Below the pieces are notes generated by a model. The model worked only from the letters and a program-made list of their open reading frames with translations. It was not told where the DNA came from and ran no database searches. This document shows positions 54,951 to 63,763 of a stretch of 64,000 nucleotides of DNA, piece after piece (position 1 is the stretch's first letter; every line of letters starts with the position of its first letter). A program made the position numbers and the translations under genes. This DNA is from Trabulsiella odontotermitis (GTDB lineage: Bacteria > Pseudomonadota > Gammaproteobacteria > Enterobacterales > Enterobacteriaceae): assembly GCF_030053895.1 (NCBI RefSeq), contig NZ_CP125781.1:124001-188000 (forward strand). Direction: 5' to 3'.

Positions 54951-55880
54951 TTACGCCGGCATCGCGTCGCGCGGAATAATCGCCCCGCGATACTGAATCA
55001 CCGTGCTGGCCGTCAGGTGCCCGCGTTTTGCGGCGGCGGCGGGGTTGCCACCGGTCAGGCGTACCGCCAGATAGCCTGCGCTGAACGAATCCCCCGCCGC
55101 GGTGGTATCCACCACTTTCTCTTTCGGCAGTTTCACCGCAGGGACGTCAATCAGCACTTCACCCACCACGGACACCAGACATGACTCTGCGCCACGCTTG
55201 ATCACCACTTCACTCACGCCCGCGGCGTGCGTCCGCGCAATGACTTCGTCCGCCGGTTTCGCGCCCCACAAGGCGTCTTCGTCATCCAGCGTCAGAAAGG
55301 CGATGTCGGTACATTCGAGCATCTGCTGATAAACCTGCTGCGTCTCTTCACGGCTTGCCCACAGGCGCGGGCGGTAGTTGTTATCAAAAATTACTTTACC
55401 GCCGTTAGCGCGGCATTCGCGCAGCAGCGAGAGCAGTTTTTCACGGCTTGTCGGGCTCAGGATCGCCAGGCTGATGCCGCTCAAATAGAGATAATCATAG
55501 GTCGCCAGCGTTTCACAAATAGCGGCGGCCTGTTCGCTCTCCAGCCAGAATTTGGCGGCGGCTTCATTGCGCCAGTAGTAGAACGTCCGTTCGCCGGTGT
55601 CGTCCGTTTCGATGTAATAGAGCCCCGGCAGGCGGTTATCCATTCGCTGGATAAGGCCAGTGCCGACGTTTTCACCCTGCCACGCGTCCAGCATCTGCTG
55701 GCTGAAGCTGTCAGTACCGAGGGCGGTGACGTAATCAACGGTCAGCGCGGCGGCATTCACCTGACGTGCAATGTACACGGACGTATTGAGCGTATCGCCG
55801 CCAAAACCGCGGCTGACGTCTGCACCTTTTTCAGACAGCTCAATCATGCATTCGCCGATCACGGCAATTTTTTTAGACAT
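54951..55880 (-). CDS. kdgK: KdgK, 2-keto-3-deoxygluconate kinase
   Basis: A 309-residue PfkB-family kinase that makes 2-keto-3-deoxy-6-phosphogluconate for the Entner-Doudoroff pathway. The N-terminal motif GGDTLNTSVYIARQV and the C-terminal ATP motif DTTAAGDSFSAGY (catalytic Asp) are intact. The start ATG at 55880 gives the E. coli N-terminus MSKKIAVIGE; an ATG two codons earlier is an alternative. A KdgR-like operator lies 66 bp upstream. Confidence 0.97.
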   Translation of the reverse strand: MSKKIAVIGECMIELSEKGADVSRGFGGDTLNTSVYIARQVNAAALTVDYVTALGTDSFSQQMLDAWQGENVGTGLIQRMDNRLPGLYYIETDDTGERTFYYWRNEAAAKFWLESEQAAAICETLATYDYLYLSGISLAILSPTSREKLLSLLRECRANGGKVIFDNNYRPRLWASREETQQVYQQMLECTDIAFLTLDDEDALWGAKPADEVIARTHAAGVSEVVIKRGAESCLVSVVGEVLIDVPAVKLPKEKVVDTTAAGDSFSAGYLAVRLTGGNPAAAAKRGHLTASTVIQYRGAIIPRDAMPA

Positions 55881-55945
55881 AATCATGAACCTGGATCCGG
55901 GAAATTAGCGCTAGTGTGCGCTGTGGCATTTTTGTGGTCAACCAT

Positions 55946-55964
55946 ATTAAAACAACGTTCCATT
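55946..55964 (-). promoter_or_regulatory. Candidate KdgR operator
   Basis: On the minus strand AATGGAACGTTGTTTTAAT resembles the KdgR box (AATGAAAC-N3-GTTTTATT type) found before kdgK in related species. It lies upstream of kdgK in the kdgK-pdeH gap. Confidence 0.55.
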
Positions 55965-56035
55965 ATTTTTTTGAGCTGGCGCGTATTCCTGTCTGATTCT
56001 TGCTAGCAGAAAAAGAAAATGGCCGCCATTGAACA

Positions 56036-56062
56036 TAAAGTTCTCATTTTCGCCGCCGATAA
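56036..56062 (+). promoter_or_regulatory. FliA (sigma-28) promoter of pdeH
   Basis: TAAAGTTC-N11-GCCGATAA at 56036-56043 and 56055-56062 matches the flagellar sigma-28 consensus (TAAAGTTT-N11-GCCGATAA) at all but one base. It lies 49 bp before the pdeH start. Confidence 0.92.
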
Positions 56063-56111
56063 TCCTGAAGCAACATGAGACCATTTCTCCTTTTTCGACA
56101 GGACAGCTGAG

Positions 56112-56885
56112 ATGAAGTCAAAGCAGGTTATCCAGCAGATAAGCATTCCGGATGTGGGCCTGAAAAGCCTGCAGGAGCGCCGCTATTGGCTAGGATGTGA
56201 ACGTGCTTATACTTATCAGCCGATCTATAAAACCGATGGTCGCCTGATGGCGGTCGAATTGCTGACGGTTGTCACGCATCCTTCACACCCCGGCCAGCGC
56301 ATCGCCCCGGACCGCTATTTCGCCGAAGTGGCTGTAAAACAGCGCAGCGATGTGGTGAAAGAACAACTGACGCTACTGGCAGAAAAAAAAGCGTTCTTCG
56401 AGAAAAACCAGATCCTGGCGTCGGTGAACGTCGATGGCCCGACGCTGCTAATGTTGCGCAAAGATCCTGAACTGGCGACGCTTATCGAATCGCTGCCGTG
56501 GGTCCGCTTTGAGCTGGTGGAGCACATCCGCTTGCCGCAGGATTACACTTTCGCTTCCCTGTGTGAACTCGGCCCGTTGTGGCTGGACGATTTTGGTACC
56601 GGCATGGCGAACTTTTCCGCACTGAGCGAAGTGCACTACGACTACATCAAAGTCGCCCGCGAGCTGTTCATTATGCTGCGCAAAACCCAGGAAGGGCGCA
56701 ACCTTTTCACCCAGCTGTTGCAACTGATGAACCGCTATTGTCAGGGGGTGATTGTCGAGGGCGTCGAAACGCTGGAAGAGTGGCGCGACGTGCAGCAATC
56801 CCCGGCTTATGCGGCGCAAGGTTATTTCCTTTCCCGCCCGGTTCCCTTTTCTACGCTTGAGAACGTTCTGCTCATATTAGCCTGA
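56112..56885 (+). CDS. pdeH: PdeH (YhjH), EAL c-di-GMP phosphodiesterase
   Basis: A 257-residue cytoplasmic stand-alone EAL domain that keeps c-di-GMP low in motile cells and so relieves YcgR braking. The EAL signature is ELLTVVTHP; VNVDGPT, ELVEHIRLP, LDDFGTGMAN, IKVARELF and VEGVETLEEW supply the metal and catalytic residues, all present. The exact sigma-28 promoter upstream makes it a late flagellar gene, as in E. coli. Flagellar genes themselves are not in the window. Confidence 0.96.
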   Translation: MKSKQVIQQISIPDVGLKSLQERRYWLGCERAYTYQPIYKTDGRLMAVELLTVVTHPSHPGQRIAPDRYFAEVAVKQRSDVVKEQLTLLAEKKAFFEKNQILASVNVDGPTLLMLRKDPELATLIESLPWVRFELVEHIRLPQDYTFASLCELGPLWLDDFGTGMANFSALSEVHYDYIKVARELFIMLRKTQEGRNLFTQLLQLMNRYCQGVIVEGVETLEEWRDVQQSPAYAAQGYFLSRPVPFSTLENVLLILA

Positions 56886-56952
56886 TTTGCCGCAGGTTCT
56901 GCTCACCTCAACTATATTCAAAAAGGTGAGGCAAGACAGGAGTGGACCCGGC

Positions 56953-58995
56953 ATGACAAAAACGCGAAAAGCCATTGCCCTGATTTCAGGCACGATTTTG
57001 CTGATCATCGTCGTATTGTTCATCATTATCGCGACCTTTGACTGGAACCGGCTGAAGCCAACCATTAATCAAAAAGTCTCTACTGAGTTAAACCGTCCGT
57101 TCGCCATTCGCGGCGATCTGGGTGTGGTCTGGGAGCGTCAGCCGGGGGAAACCGGGTGGCGAAGCTGGATCCCGTGGCCGCATGTGCATGCGGACGATGT
57201 GCTGCTCGGTAACCCACCTGATATCCCGGAAATCACCATGGTGCACCTGCCGCGCGTGGAAGCGACACTCGCGCCGCTGGCGTTATTGACCAAAACGGTT
57301 TACCTGCCGTGGATCAAGCTCGTTCAGCCCGATGCGCGGCTGATTCGGCTGTCGGAAAAGAACAACAACTGGACTTTCCATCTGGCGGGAGATGACAACA
57401 ATGATCCGAACGCGCAGCCGTCCGGCTGGTCTTTCCGGCTCGATAACATCCTGTTCGATCGCGGACGCATCAAAATCGACGACAGCGTGACGCGCGCCGA
57501 TGTGGAGATCCTGGTCGATCCGCTGGGCAAGCCGCTGCCGTTCAGTGAAGTGACGGGCAATAAAGCGCAGGGTGACAACGCGAAAGCGAGCGATTACGTC
57601 TTTGGCCTGAAAGCGCAGGGGCGCTACAACGGCCAGCCGCTGACCGGCACGGGCAAAATCGGCGGCATGCTGGCGTTACGCAGCGAAAGCACGCCGTTCC
57701 CGGTGCAGGCTGATTTCCGTTCCGGCAATACGCGGGTGGCCTTTACCGGCACAGTCAATGATCCCATGAAGATGGGCGGCGTCGATTTACAACTGAAGTT
57801 CTCCGGCGATTCTCTCGGCGAACTGTATGACCTGACCGGCGTCCTGCTCCCGGACACACCGCCGTTTTCCACCGACGGCCACCTGGTGGCAAAAATCAAC
57901 AGCGAGAAGGGTTCCGTTTTTGACTACCGTGACTTCAATGGCCGCATCGGCGACAGCGATATTCATGGTTCGCTGACCTACACCACCGGCAAACCGCGGC
58001 CGAAACTGGAGGGTGATCTCGAATCGCGCCAGTTGCGTCTCGCCGACTTAGGCCCGCTGGTCGGCGTCGATTCCGGCAAAGGCACCAAATCCTCAGAAGT
58101 GAAGAAAGATCCGCAGCCTGCCGGGAAAGTGCTGCCGTACGACCGCTTTGAAACCGACAAGTGGGACGTAATGGACGCTGACGTGCGTTTCAAAGGGCAT
58201 CGCATCGAACATGGCAGCACGTTGCCGATAAGCGATCTCTCGACGCACATCATTCTCAGCAACGCCGATCTGCGCCTTAGTCCGCTGAAGTTTGGTCTCG
58301 CGGGCGGCACGATTGCGTCCCACATCCGTCTCGAAGGCGATAAAAAGCCGATGCAGGGACGGGCGGAGATCCAGGCGCGACGGCTGAAGCTGAAAGAATT
58401 GATGCCGAACGTCGAACTGATGCAGAAAACGCTGGGTGAAATGAATGGTGATGCGGATCTGCGCGGCACCGGGAATTCGGTGGCGGCGCTGCTCGGCAGC
58501 AGTAACGGCAACCTGAAGCTGCTGATGAACGACGGGCTGGTGAGCCGTAATCTGATGGAAATCCTCGGGTTGAACGTCGGCAACTATATCGTCGGGCAAA
58601 TCTTTGGTGATGACGAAGTGCGGGTGAATTGCGCAGCGGCGAATCTCGACATCGCCAACGGTGTTGCGCGACCGCAGATATTCGCTTTCGACACCGAAAA
58701 CGCGCTGATTAACGTCACCGGTACCGCCAGCTTTGCTTCGGAACAGCTGGATTTGACGATTGATCCGGAAAGTAAGGGGGTGCGCATTATTACGCTGCGT
58801 TCACCGCTGTATGTGCGCGGAACGTTCAAAAATCCGGATGCGGGGGTGAAAGTCGGGCCGCTGATTGCCCGTGGCGCGGTTGCGGCGGCGCTGGCGACAC
58901 TGGTTACTCCGGCTGCCGCGCTGCTGGCGCTGATTTCGCCGTCAGAAGGCGATGCCAATCAGTGCCGGGTAATTTTGTCGCAAATGAAGAAATGA
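56953..58995 (+). CDS. yhjG: YhjG, AsmA-like membrane protein
   Basis: A 680-residue AsmA-family protein: one N-terminal helix (ALISGTILLIIVVLFIIIAT), then a long periplasmic beta-rich groove. AsmA-like proteins are thought to shuttle phospholipid between membranes. The N-terminal FDWNRLKPTINQKVS and C-terminal SFASEQLDLTIDPESKG match E. coli YhjG. I chose the ATG at 56953 (GGAG 10 bases upstream); an upstream in-frame ATG near 56887 would lack that site. A BIME follows. Confidence 0.92.
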   Translation: MTKTRKAIALISGTILLIIVVLFIIIATFDWNRLKPTINQKVSTELNRPFAIRGDLGVVWERQPGETGWRSWIPWPHVHADDVLLGNPPDIPEITMVHLPRVEATLAPLALLTKTVYLPWIKLVQPDARLIRLSEKNNNWTFHLAGDDNNDPNAQPSGWSFRLDNILFDRGRIKIDDSVTRADVEILVDPLGKPLPFSEVTGNKAQGDNAKASDYVFGLKAQGRYNGQPLTGTGKIGGMLALRSESTPFPVQADFRSGNTRVAFTGTVNDPMKMGGVDLQLKFSGDSLGELYDLTGVLLPDTPPFSTDGHLVAKINSEKGSVFDYRDFNGRIGDSDIHGSLTYTTGKPRPKLEGDLESRQLRLADLGPLVGVDSGKGTKSSEVKKDPQPAGKVLPYDRFETDKWDVMDADVRFKGHRIEHGSTLPISDLSTHIILSNADLRLSPLKFGLAGGTIASHIRLEGDKKPMQGRAEIQARRLKLKELMPNVELMQKTLGEMNGDADLRGTGNSVAALLGSSNGNLKLLMNDGLVSRNLMEILGLNVGNYIVGQIFGDDEVRVNCAAANLDIANGVARPQIFAFDTENALINVTGTASFASEQLDLTIDPESKGVRIITLRSPLYVRGTFKNPDAGVKVGPLIARGAVAAALATLVTPAAALLALISPSEGDANQCRVILSQMKK

Positions 58996-59007
58996 TTCGA
59001 TCGCAAC

Positions 59008-59070
59008 GCCGGATGGCGCTGGCGCTTATCCGGCCTACGGTTCGGGCAGTTTTGCAGGCCGGATAAGGTG
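59008..59070. repeat. BIME between yhjG and yhjE
   Basis: One REP (59008-59038, GCCGGATGGCGCTGGCGC then TTATCCGGCCTAC) and an inverted partial REP (59054-59070) lie in the 76-bp gap between convergent yhjG and yhjE. Confidence 0.85.
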
Positions 59071-59071
59071 T

Positions 59072-60394
59072 TTACAGCGACTGGTGCTTCGTTTCGTGAG
59101 TTAGCAGCAGCGCAATCAGCGTCAGCGCCGCCATGGTCGCCAGATAAACGCCAACGTAAAACAGCCCGTAAGTGCCCTGCAACCACGCGGCGATATACGG
59201 TGCGACAGACGCACCAAGAATCGACGCCACGTTATAAGAGAACGACGCGCCGGTGTAACGCACTTCGGTCGGGAACAGCTCCGGCAGCAGTGCGCCCATC
59301 GGGCCAAAGGTCAGCCCCATCAGGCTCAGCCCCAACAGCAGGAAAGCGAAAATCAGCGCCGGGTTGCCGGAGCCGAGCAGCGGCTGGAACAGGAACAACG
59401 CAAAGACGATAATCAGCGACGTAATGATGATCATGCTGACGCGGCGGCCAAAACGGTCGGCCAGCAGGCCCGCGACCGGCACCATCACGCCAAAACCAAT
59501 CACTGCCATCATCAGCATCCACAGCACTTCATTGCGCGGCAGCCCCAGACCGTGCGGTACGGCGGCGGTGCTGTAGGTCATTGAATAGACGGTCATGATA
59601 TAGAACAGCGTATAAGTCGCCAGCATGATGAAGGTGCCGAGAATGGTCACCCGCAGATGTTTACTGAGCAGCGTACCCAACGGGACTTTCACCTGTTTTT
59701 TGGCGGCGGCGACTTTGGCGAACACTGGCGTTTCGTGCAGGGAGACGCGAACGTAAAGGCCGATAATTACCAGCACGGCGGAGAAGATAAACGGCACGCG
59801 CCAGCCCCAGCTCATGAACTGTTCATCGGACAGCAGCCACGAGAGCAGCAGGAACGTGCCATTGGCAAAGAAGAAGCCAATCGGCGCGCCGAGTTGCGGG
59901 AACGAGCCGTACAGTGCGCGCTTGCGCGGTGGCGCGTTCTCCGTCGCCAGAAGCGCTGCACCGCCCCACTCACCGCCAAGGCCGAGACCCTGACCAAAAC
60001 GCGCCAGCGCCAGCAACAACGGCGCCAGCAGGCCAATGGTTTCATAGCCGGGCAGCAGACCGATCACCACGGTCGAAATTCCCATGGTCAGCAGCGATGC
60101 CACCAGCGTCACCTTGCGGCCGACACGGTCACCGAAGTGACCAAACAGCGCGGAGCCAATCGGACGCGCGACAAACGCGATAGCGAAGGTCGCCAGCGAC
60201 TGTAGCGTAGCGGCGGCGGGATCACCCTGCGGGAAGAAGATATGCGGGAAAACAATCACTGCCGCCGTGGCGTAAATATAGAAGTCGAAGAACTCAATGG
60301 CGGTACCAATGAGCGATGCCACGACGACTTTGTTGCGTGAGTTGACGGGGGCGATGGTTTGTTCGTTGTCGAGTGTTGTGGCGGTTGCTTGCAT
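59072..60394 (-). CDS. yhjE: YhjE, MFS metabolite:proton symporter
   Basis: A 440-residue 12-helix transporter of the MHS (ShiA/ProP-like) branch of the major facilitator superfamily. The signature loops GHFGDRVGRKVTL and FGQGLGLGGEWGGA are intact. The substrate is unknown. The start ATG at 60394 follows E. coli YhjE; a 20-codon extension to 60454 is rejected. It stands alone, with about 275 bp of A+T-rich upstream DNA. Confidence 0.93.
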   Translation of the reverse strand: MQATATTLDNEQTIAPVNSRNKVVVASLIGTAIEFFDFYIYATAAVIVFPHIFFPQGDPAAATLQSLATFAIAFVARPIGSALFGHFGDRVGRKVTLVASLLTMGISTVVIGLLPGYETIGLLAPLLLALARFGQGLGLGGEWGGAALLATENAPPRKRALYGSFPQLGAPIGFFFANGTFLLLSWLLSDEQFMSWGWRVPFIFSAVLVIIGLYVRVSLHETPVFAKVAAAKKQVKVPLGTLLSKHLRVTILGTFIMLATYTLFYIMTVYSMTYSTAAVPHGLGLPRNEVLWMLMMAVIGFGVMVPVAGLLADRFGRRVSMIIITSLIIVFALFLFQPLLGSGNPALIFAFLLLGLSLMGLTFGPMGALLPELFPTEVRYTGASFSYNVASILGASVAPYIAAWLQGTYGLFYVGVYLATMAALTLIALLLTHETKHQSL

Positions 60395-60669
60395 ATAATA
60401 TTTTCTTATTTTTTGGCGAACGAACGACCATATTACGCACAGCAAAAGTGACATTTCAATCTGCTATGGGGTGCCAGATGGTTCATAAAACAGCCAAAAA
60501 GCGGATAATTTTCATGCCTGCAATTTCACGTCTATGAAATGCTTCACACAAATACAAACTTAGTGAATAAAACCAGAAATTGGTTAAATAAAAGTTAACG
60601 TCTGGATTTAAATGCTGAAATGGTGTGCAGGGCCGAAGTTTTACGTTTCGCTTCAGCCCTGAGCGCGGG
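60395..60669. other. Gap between yhjE and yhjD with hairpin
   Basis: A 275-bp A+T-rich stretch without a gene. It must contain the yhjE promoter. An imperfect hairpin CAGGGCCGAAG / CTTCAGCCCTG at 60629-60661 lies just past the yhjD stop and is probably its terminator, though no clear T-run follows. Confidence 0.5.
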
Positions 60670-61698
60670 TTAACGGTGCGTTTTACCTGGCATGCGCGGA
60701 TCGTCTTTATACTCGGCGGTGGCAATCCAGGCGGCGCAGAACAGCGTCAGGCGGGCGAAGAAATAGAAGAATGCCATCAGCCCGAGTACCGAGCCAAACG
60801 CCGCGCCGGACGGGGATTTCACCAGCGACGGCAGCGTCCAGGTCATGATGATTTTAATCACCTCAAAGCCGATAGCTGCAATCAACGTACCGCGAATCAG
60901 CGCTTTTCGGCGCGGGCGATGGCGTGGAAGGCGCCAGAAAATCCAGAAAAACAGCAGATAGTTGGCGAAAATCGAAATCACCAGACCAACCAGCCGCCAG
61001 GCCGGTTTCAGCCATTCAATGCTGTCGAGATAGAGCGCGGAAATAATCATTTGCTGCGCGGAACCCGACACCGAGGTGATCGACAGCGTGACGATCAGCG
61101 CCACCAGCAGGCCAATCAGCGACACGAAATCACGGAAGTATTTGACCCAGATTTTCTCCTGGTCCTGCGGCGTGCGTTCCCAGACGTCGCGCGACTGTGC
61201 GCGAATGGCTTCTCGCAGGTTGCCCATCCAGTTGATGCCGGAATAGAGCGCAATCAGCAGACCGACGATCCCGACAGTAGTGCGCTGCTGAACGGCGGTA
61301 TTGATTGTGCTTTTCAGCGTGGCGGCAAGTGTTGGGTCGCTGACGTTTTGCAGGATTTTGTCGAAGATATCCTGCAGCAGCGTCGGGTGCGAAGCGAGAA
61401 TAAACCCCCCGGCGGCGAACGAGACCATCAGAATGGGGATCATCGACAAAAAAGAGAAGTAGGTTATAGCGGCGCCGAACTGGTTTCCCATGCGATCATT
61501 AAAGCGCTCGGCGGCACGCAGCAGATGGGCAATCACCGGCTGGCGCTGAATAACGGCAGCCGTCCCGGTGGCTTTTTTCAACGCCTTGTTGGCGGTATTG
61601 ATTACCCCGGAGGCGGGTTTATCTTGTGGGTCCATTTTCCTGACGGGATCATATTCCAGATCCTGAATGGGGCGCTTATCGTCGTTTTCCGGCGTCAT
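60670..61698 (-). CDS. yhjD: YhjD, YihY/BrkB-family membrane protein
   Basis: A 342-residue inner-membrane protein with about six helices. The family stretch RFNDRMGNQFGAAITYFSFL near residue 75 is present. In E. coli a mutation in yhjD rescues cells lacking Kdo, which suggests a role in lipid A or lipid transport. I chose the ATG at 61698 (MTPENDDKRP, as in E. coli); a TTG ten codons earlier is rejected. Convergent and divergent neighbours leave it in its own unit. Confidence 0.92.
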   Translation of the reverse strand: MTPENDDKRPIQDLEYDPVRKMDPQDKPASGVINTANKALKKATGTAAVIQRQPVIAHLLRAAERFNDRMGNQFGAAITYFSFLSMIPILMVSFAAGGFILASHPTLLQDIFDKILQNVSDPTLAATLKSTINTAVQQRTTVGIVGLLIALYSGINWMGNLREAIRAQSRDVWERTPQDQEKIWVKYFRDFVSLIGLLVALIVTLSITSVSGSAQQMIISALYLDSIEWLKPAWRLVGLVISIFANYLLFFWIFWRLPRHRPRRKALIRGTLIAAIGFEVIKIIMTWTLPSLVKSPSGAAFGSVLGLMAFFYFFARLTLFCAAWIATAEYKDDPRMPGKTHR

Positions 61699-61758
61699 CA
61701 GGTTGTTATTCCTTTCTTTGTTGCTCAAATAAAAAAGTATAGCGCGTACCGCTCAATG

Positions 61759-62658
61759 TTAATCGACATAGGCTTTCATCACATCCGTCAGCCATTCCAT
61801 AAACAGATGCACGCGGCGGGAAAGGTTGCGGCGATGGGGGTAAATCAGTGATACCGGCATTGGCTCCGCGCGGTACTGCGGCAGGATTTCCACCAGCTTA
61901 CCGCTACGCAGCGCTTCACGAACGCCGACGCGCGGCACCTGAATAATCCCCAGCCCCGCCAGACACGCGGCGTGGTAAGTTTCGGTGCTGTTGACGGTCA
62001 GAACGCCGCCGGTTTTAATCCATCGCGTGGCGTTATCGAGCATCACCTCGAACCCCGGCGGACGTACGCCGAGATTCACCGCATAGTGAACCAGCGCGTG
62101 ACCAGCCAGATCTTCAAGGGTTTCCGGGTAACCAAAACGCGACAGATATTGCGGGCTGGCGCAGTTAATAATCGAAAGTTTCCCTAACGGACGCGCGATT
62201 AATCCGGAATCTTTCAGCGTCCCCACGCGCACGACGCAGTCGAATCCTTCCCGAATAACATCCACCAGTCGATCGCTGCTGCTGAGTTCCAGTTCAATGC
62301 CGGGGTATTGCTGCAGAAAGGTGGGCAGACGGGGGATCACCAGATTACGCGCCACGCCAACGGGCATATCGACCCGCAGCTTGCCGCTGATACTGGTGGG
62401 ATCGTGCTGGAACATGCCGTCCAGCTCATCCAGGTTGCTAAGCACGTCTTTGGCCCGCTCGTAATAGACCATGCCATCCTGCGTCAGCTGTACGCGGCGT
62501 GTGGTGCGATGGAGCAGCCGGGTACCGAGCTGGTTTTCCAGCGCCTGAATCTGGCGCGATACGCTACCTTTAGGAAGACCGAGGGTATCGGCGGCGCGAG
62601 AAAAACTTTCCAGTTCCGCGACACGGATAAACAACTGCATTGCGTGAATTTTATCCAT
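61759..62658 (-). CDS. yhjC: YhjC, LysR-type regulator
   Basis: A 299-residue LysR-family transcription factor. The N-terminal helix-turn-helix (MQLFIRVAELESFSRAADTL then PKGSVSRQIQALE) and C-terminal effector domain (LRVDMPVGVARNLVIPRLP) match E. coli YhjC. It diverges from the SDR gene across 118 bp, a typical arrangement for a LysR regulator and its target. The inducer is unknown. Confidence 0.92.
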   Translation of the reverse strand: MDKIHAMQLFIRVAELESFSRAADTLGLPKGSVSRQIQALENQLGTRLLHRTTRRVQLTQDGMVYYERAKDVLSNLDELDGMFQHDPTSISGKLRVDMPVGVARNLVIPRLPTFLQQYPGIELELSSSDRLVDVIREGFDCVVRVGTLKDSGLIARPLGKLSIINCASPQYLSRFGYPETLEDLAGHALVHYAVNLGVRPPGFEVMLDNATRWIKTGGVLTVNSTETYHAACLAGLGIIQVPRVGVREALRSGKLVEILPQYRAEPMPVSLIYPHRRNLSRRVHLFMEWLTDVMKAYVD

Positions 62659-62776
62659 ACCTTAAACCGATTGTTGATGTATATGAAACAGTAAAGCGTA
62701 ATTTACTATATTTATTGTTTTTGGCGCACCTAATAAGCTCTTTTCTCAGGTTTATCACAGCGGAGATGAGGTTCTT
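62659..62776. promoter_or_regulatory. yhjC-SDR divergent promoter region
   Basis: A 118-bp A+T-rich gap between divergent yhjC and the SDR gene. LysR regulators normally bind T-N11-A in such gaps, but I see no single outstanding site. GCGGAGATGAGG before the SDR start is its ribosome site. Confidence 0.5.
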
Positions 62777-63535
62777 ATGACACAACGTATTGCTTTAGTC
62801 ACAGGTGGCAGCCGCGGCCTGGGGAAAAACGCGGTGCTGAAGCTGGCAGCGAAAGGGATCCACATTATTTTCACTTACAATAGCAATGTTCAGGCGGCAC
62901 AAGAGGTTGTGCAGGAAATTGAACAAAGTGGAGTGAAAGCGGTGGCATTGCAGCTCAACGTCGGCGAAACGACACGCTTCCCGACATTTGTCCAGGATGT
63001 GCAGCAGCACCTTAAGCAAATCTGGAATCGCGACTCCTTTGATTATTTAGTCAACAACGCCGGGATCGGCCTGAACACGCCGTTTGCCGAGACCAGTGAA
63101 GAACAGTTTGATGAGTTGATGAACATTCATTTCAAAGGGCCTTTCTTCCTGACGCAGCGCCTGCTGCCGTTGCTGAAAAATGGCGGACGTATTCTTAATG
63201 TTTCCACCGGGCTGGCGCGCTTTACACTGCCGGGATACGGGGCGTACGCGTCAATGAAAGGGGCGATGGAAGTGCTGACGCGCTATCTGGCGAAAGAACT
63301 GGCCGTGCGCGGAATTGCTGTTAACGCCATCGCGCCGGGGGCTATCGCAACGGATTTTAGTGGTGGTCGCGTGCGCGACAACGAGCAAATGAATCAGTTT
63401 GTGGCATCGCAGACTGCGCTGGGTCGCGTCGGTCTGCCGGATGACATCGGTAATGCGATTGCAGCGCTGCTCAGCGATGAACTGGGCTGGATGACGGCGC
63501 AGCGCGTTGAAGTTTCAGGTGGTATGTTTTTATAA
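62777..63535 (+). CDS. SDR-family oxidoreductase
   Basis: A 252-residue classical short-chain dehydrogenase/reductase. The cofactor motif TGGSRGLG (residues 9-16), NNAG near 92, the catalytic Ser (VSTGLARF) and YASMKGAM (Y-x-x-x-K) near 155 are all present. Its substrate cannot be read from sequence. It takes the place that yhjB holds in E. coli K-12 next to yhjC. A strong terminator follows, so it is a single-gene unit, probably under YhjC control. Confidence 0.85.
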   Translation: MTQRIALVTGGSRGLGKNAVLKLAAKGIHIIFTYNSNVQAAQEVVQEIEQSGVKAVALQLNVGETTRFPTFVQDVQQHLKQIWNRDSFDYLVNNAGIGLNTPFAETSEEQFDELMNIHFKGPFFLTQRLLPLLKNGGRILNVSTGLARFTLPGYGAYASMKGAMEVLTRYLAKELAVRGIAVNAIAPGAIATDFSGGRVRDNEQMNQFVASQTALGRVGLPDDIGNAIAALLSDELGWMTAQRVEVSGGMFL

Positions 63536-63543
63536 GCAACATC

Positions 63544-63574
63544 CCCGGTTTTCATCCGAAAACCGGGCTTTTTC
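63544..63574 (+). terminator. SDR gene intrinsic terminator
   Basis: CCCGGTTTTC pairs with GAAAACCGGG around loop ATCC, then CTTTTTCTC. Confidence 0.9.
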
Positions 63575-63763
63575 TCTCCCTTCCTCAAACGCAAAACTGA
63601 AAGAAAGTGGTCGCGAAAAGTGCTGCTTTCGCTCCTGGTTAATATGGCGATCACGGTTGCTGAATATAATCTGGTATATCTTGGAAATGCCTAAAATAAA
63701 AAAGAAAACTTTAAGTTAAATCAGGCAGATTCCTCACTTAATCGTGCGTTAAGGAAGAGAGAG

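Noticed and set aside
60625..61851. A 408-codon open frame antisense to yhjD
   Set aside because: Shadow of yhjD that runs on into the yhjC 3' end; low-complexity product.
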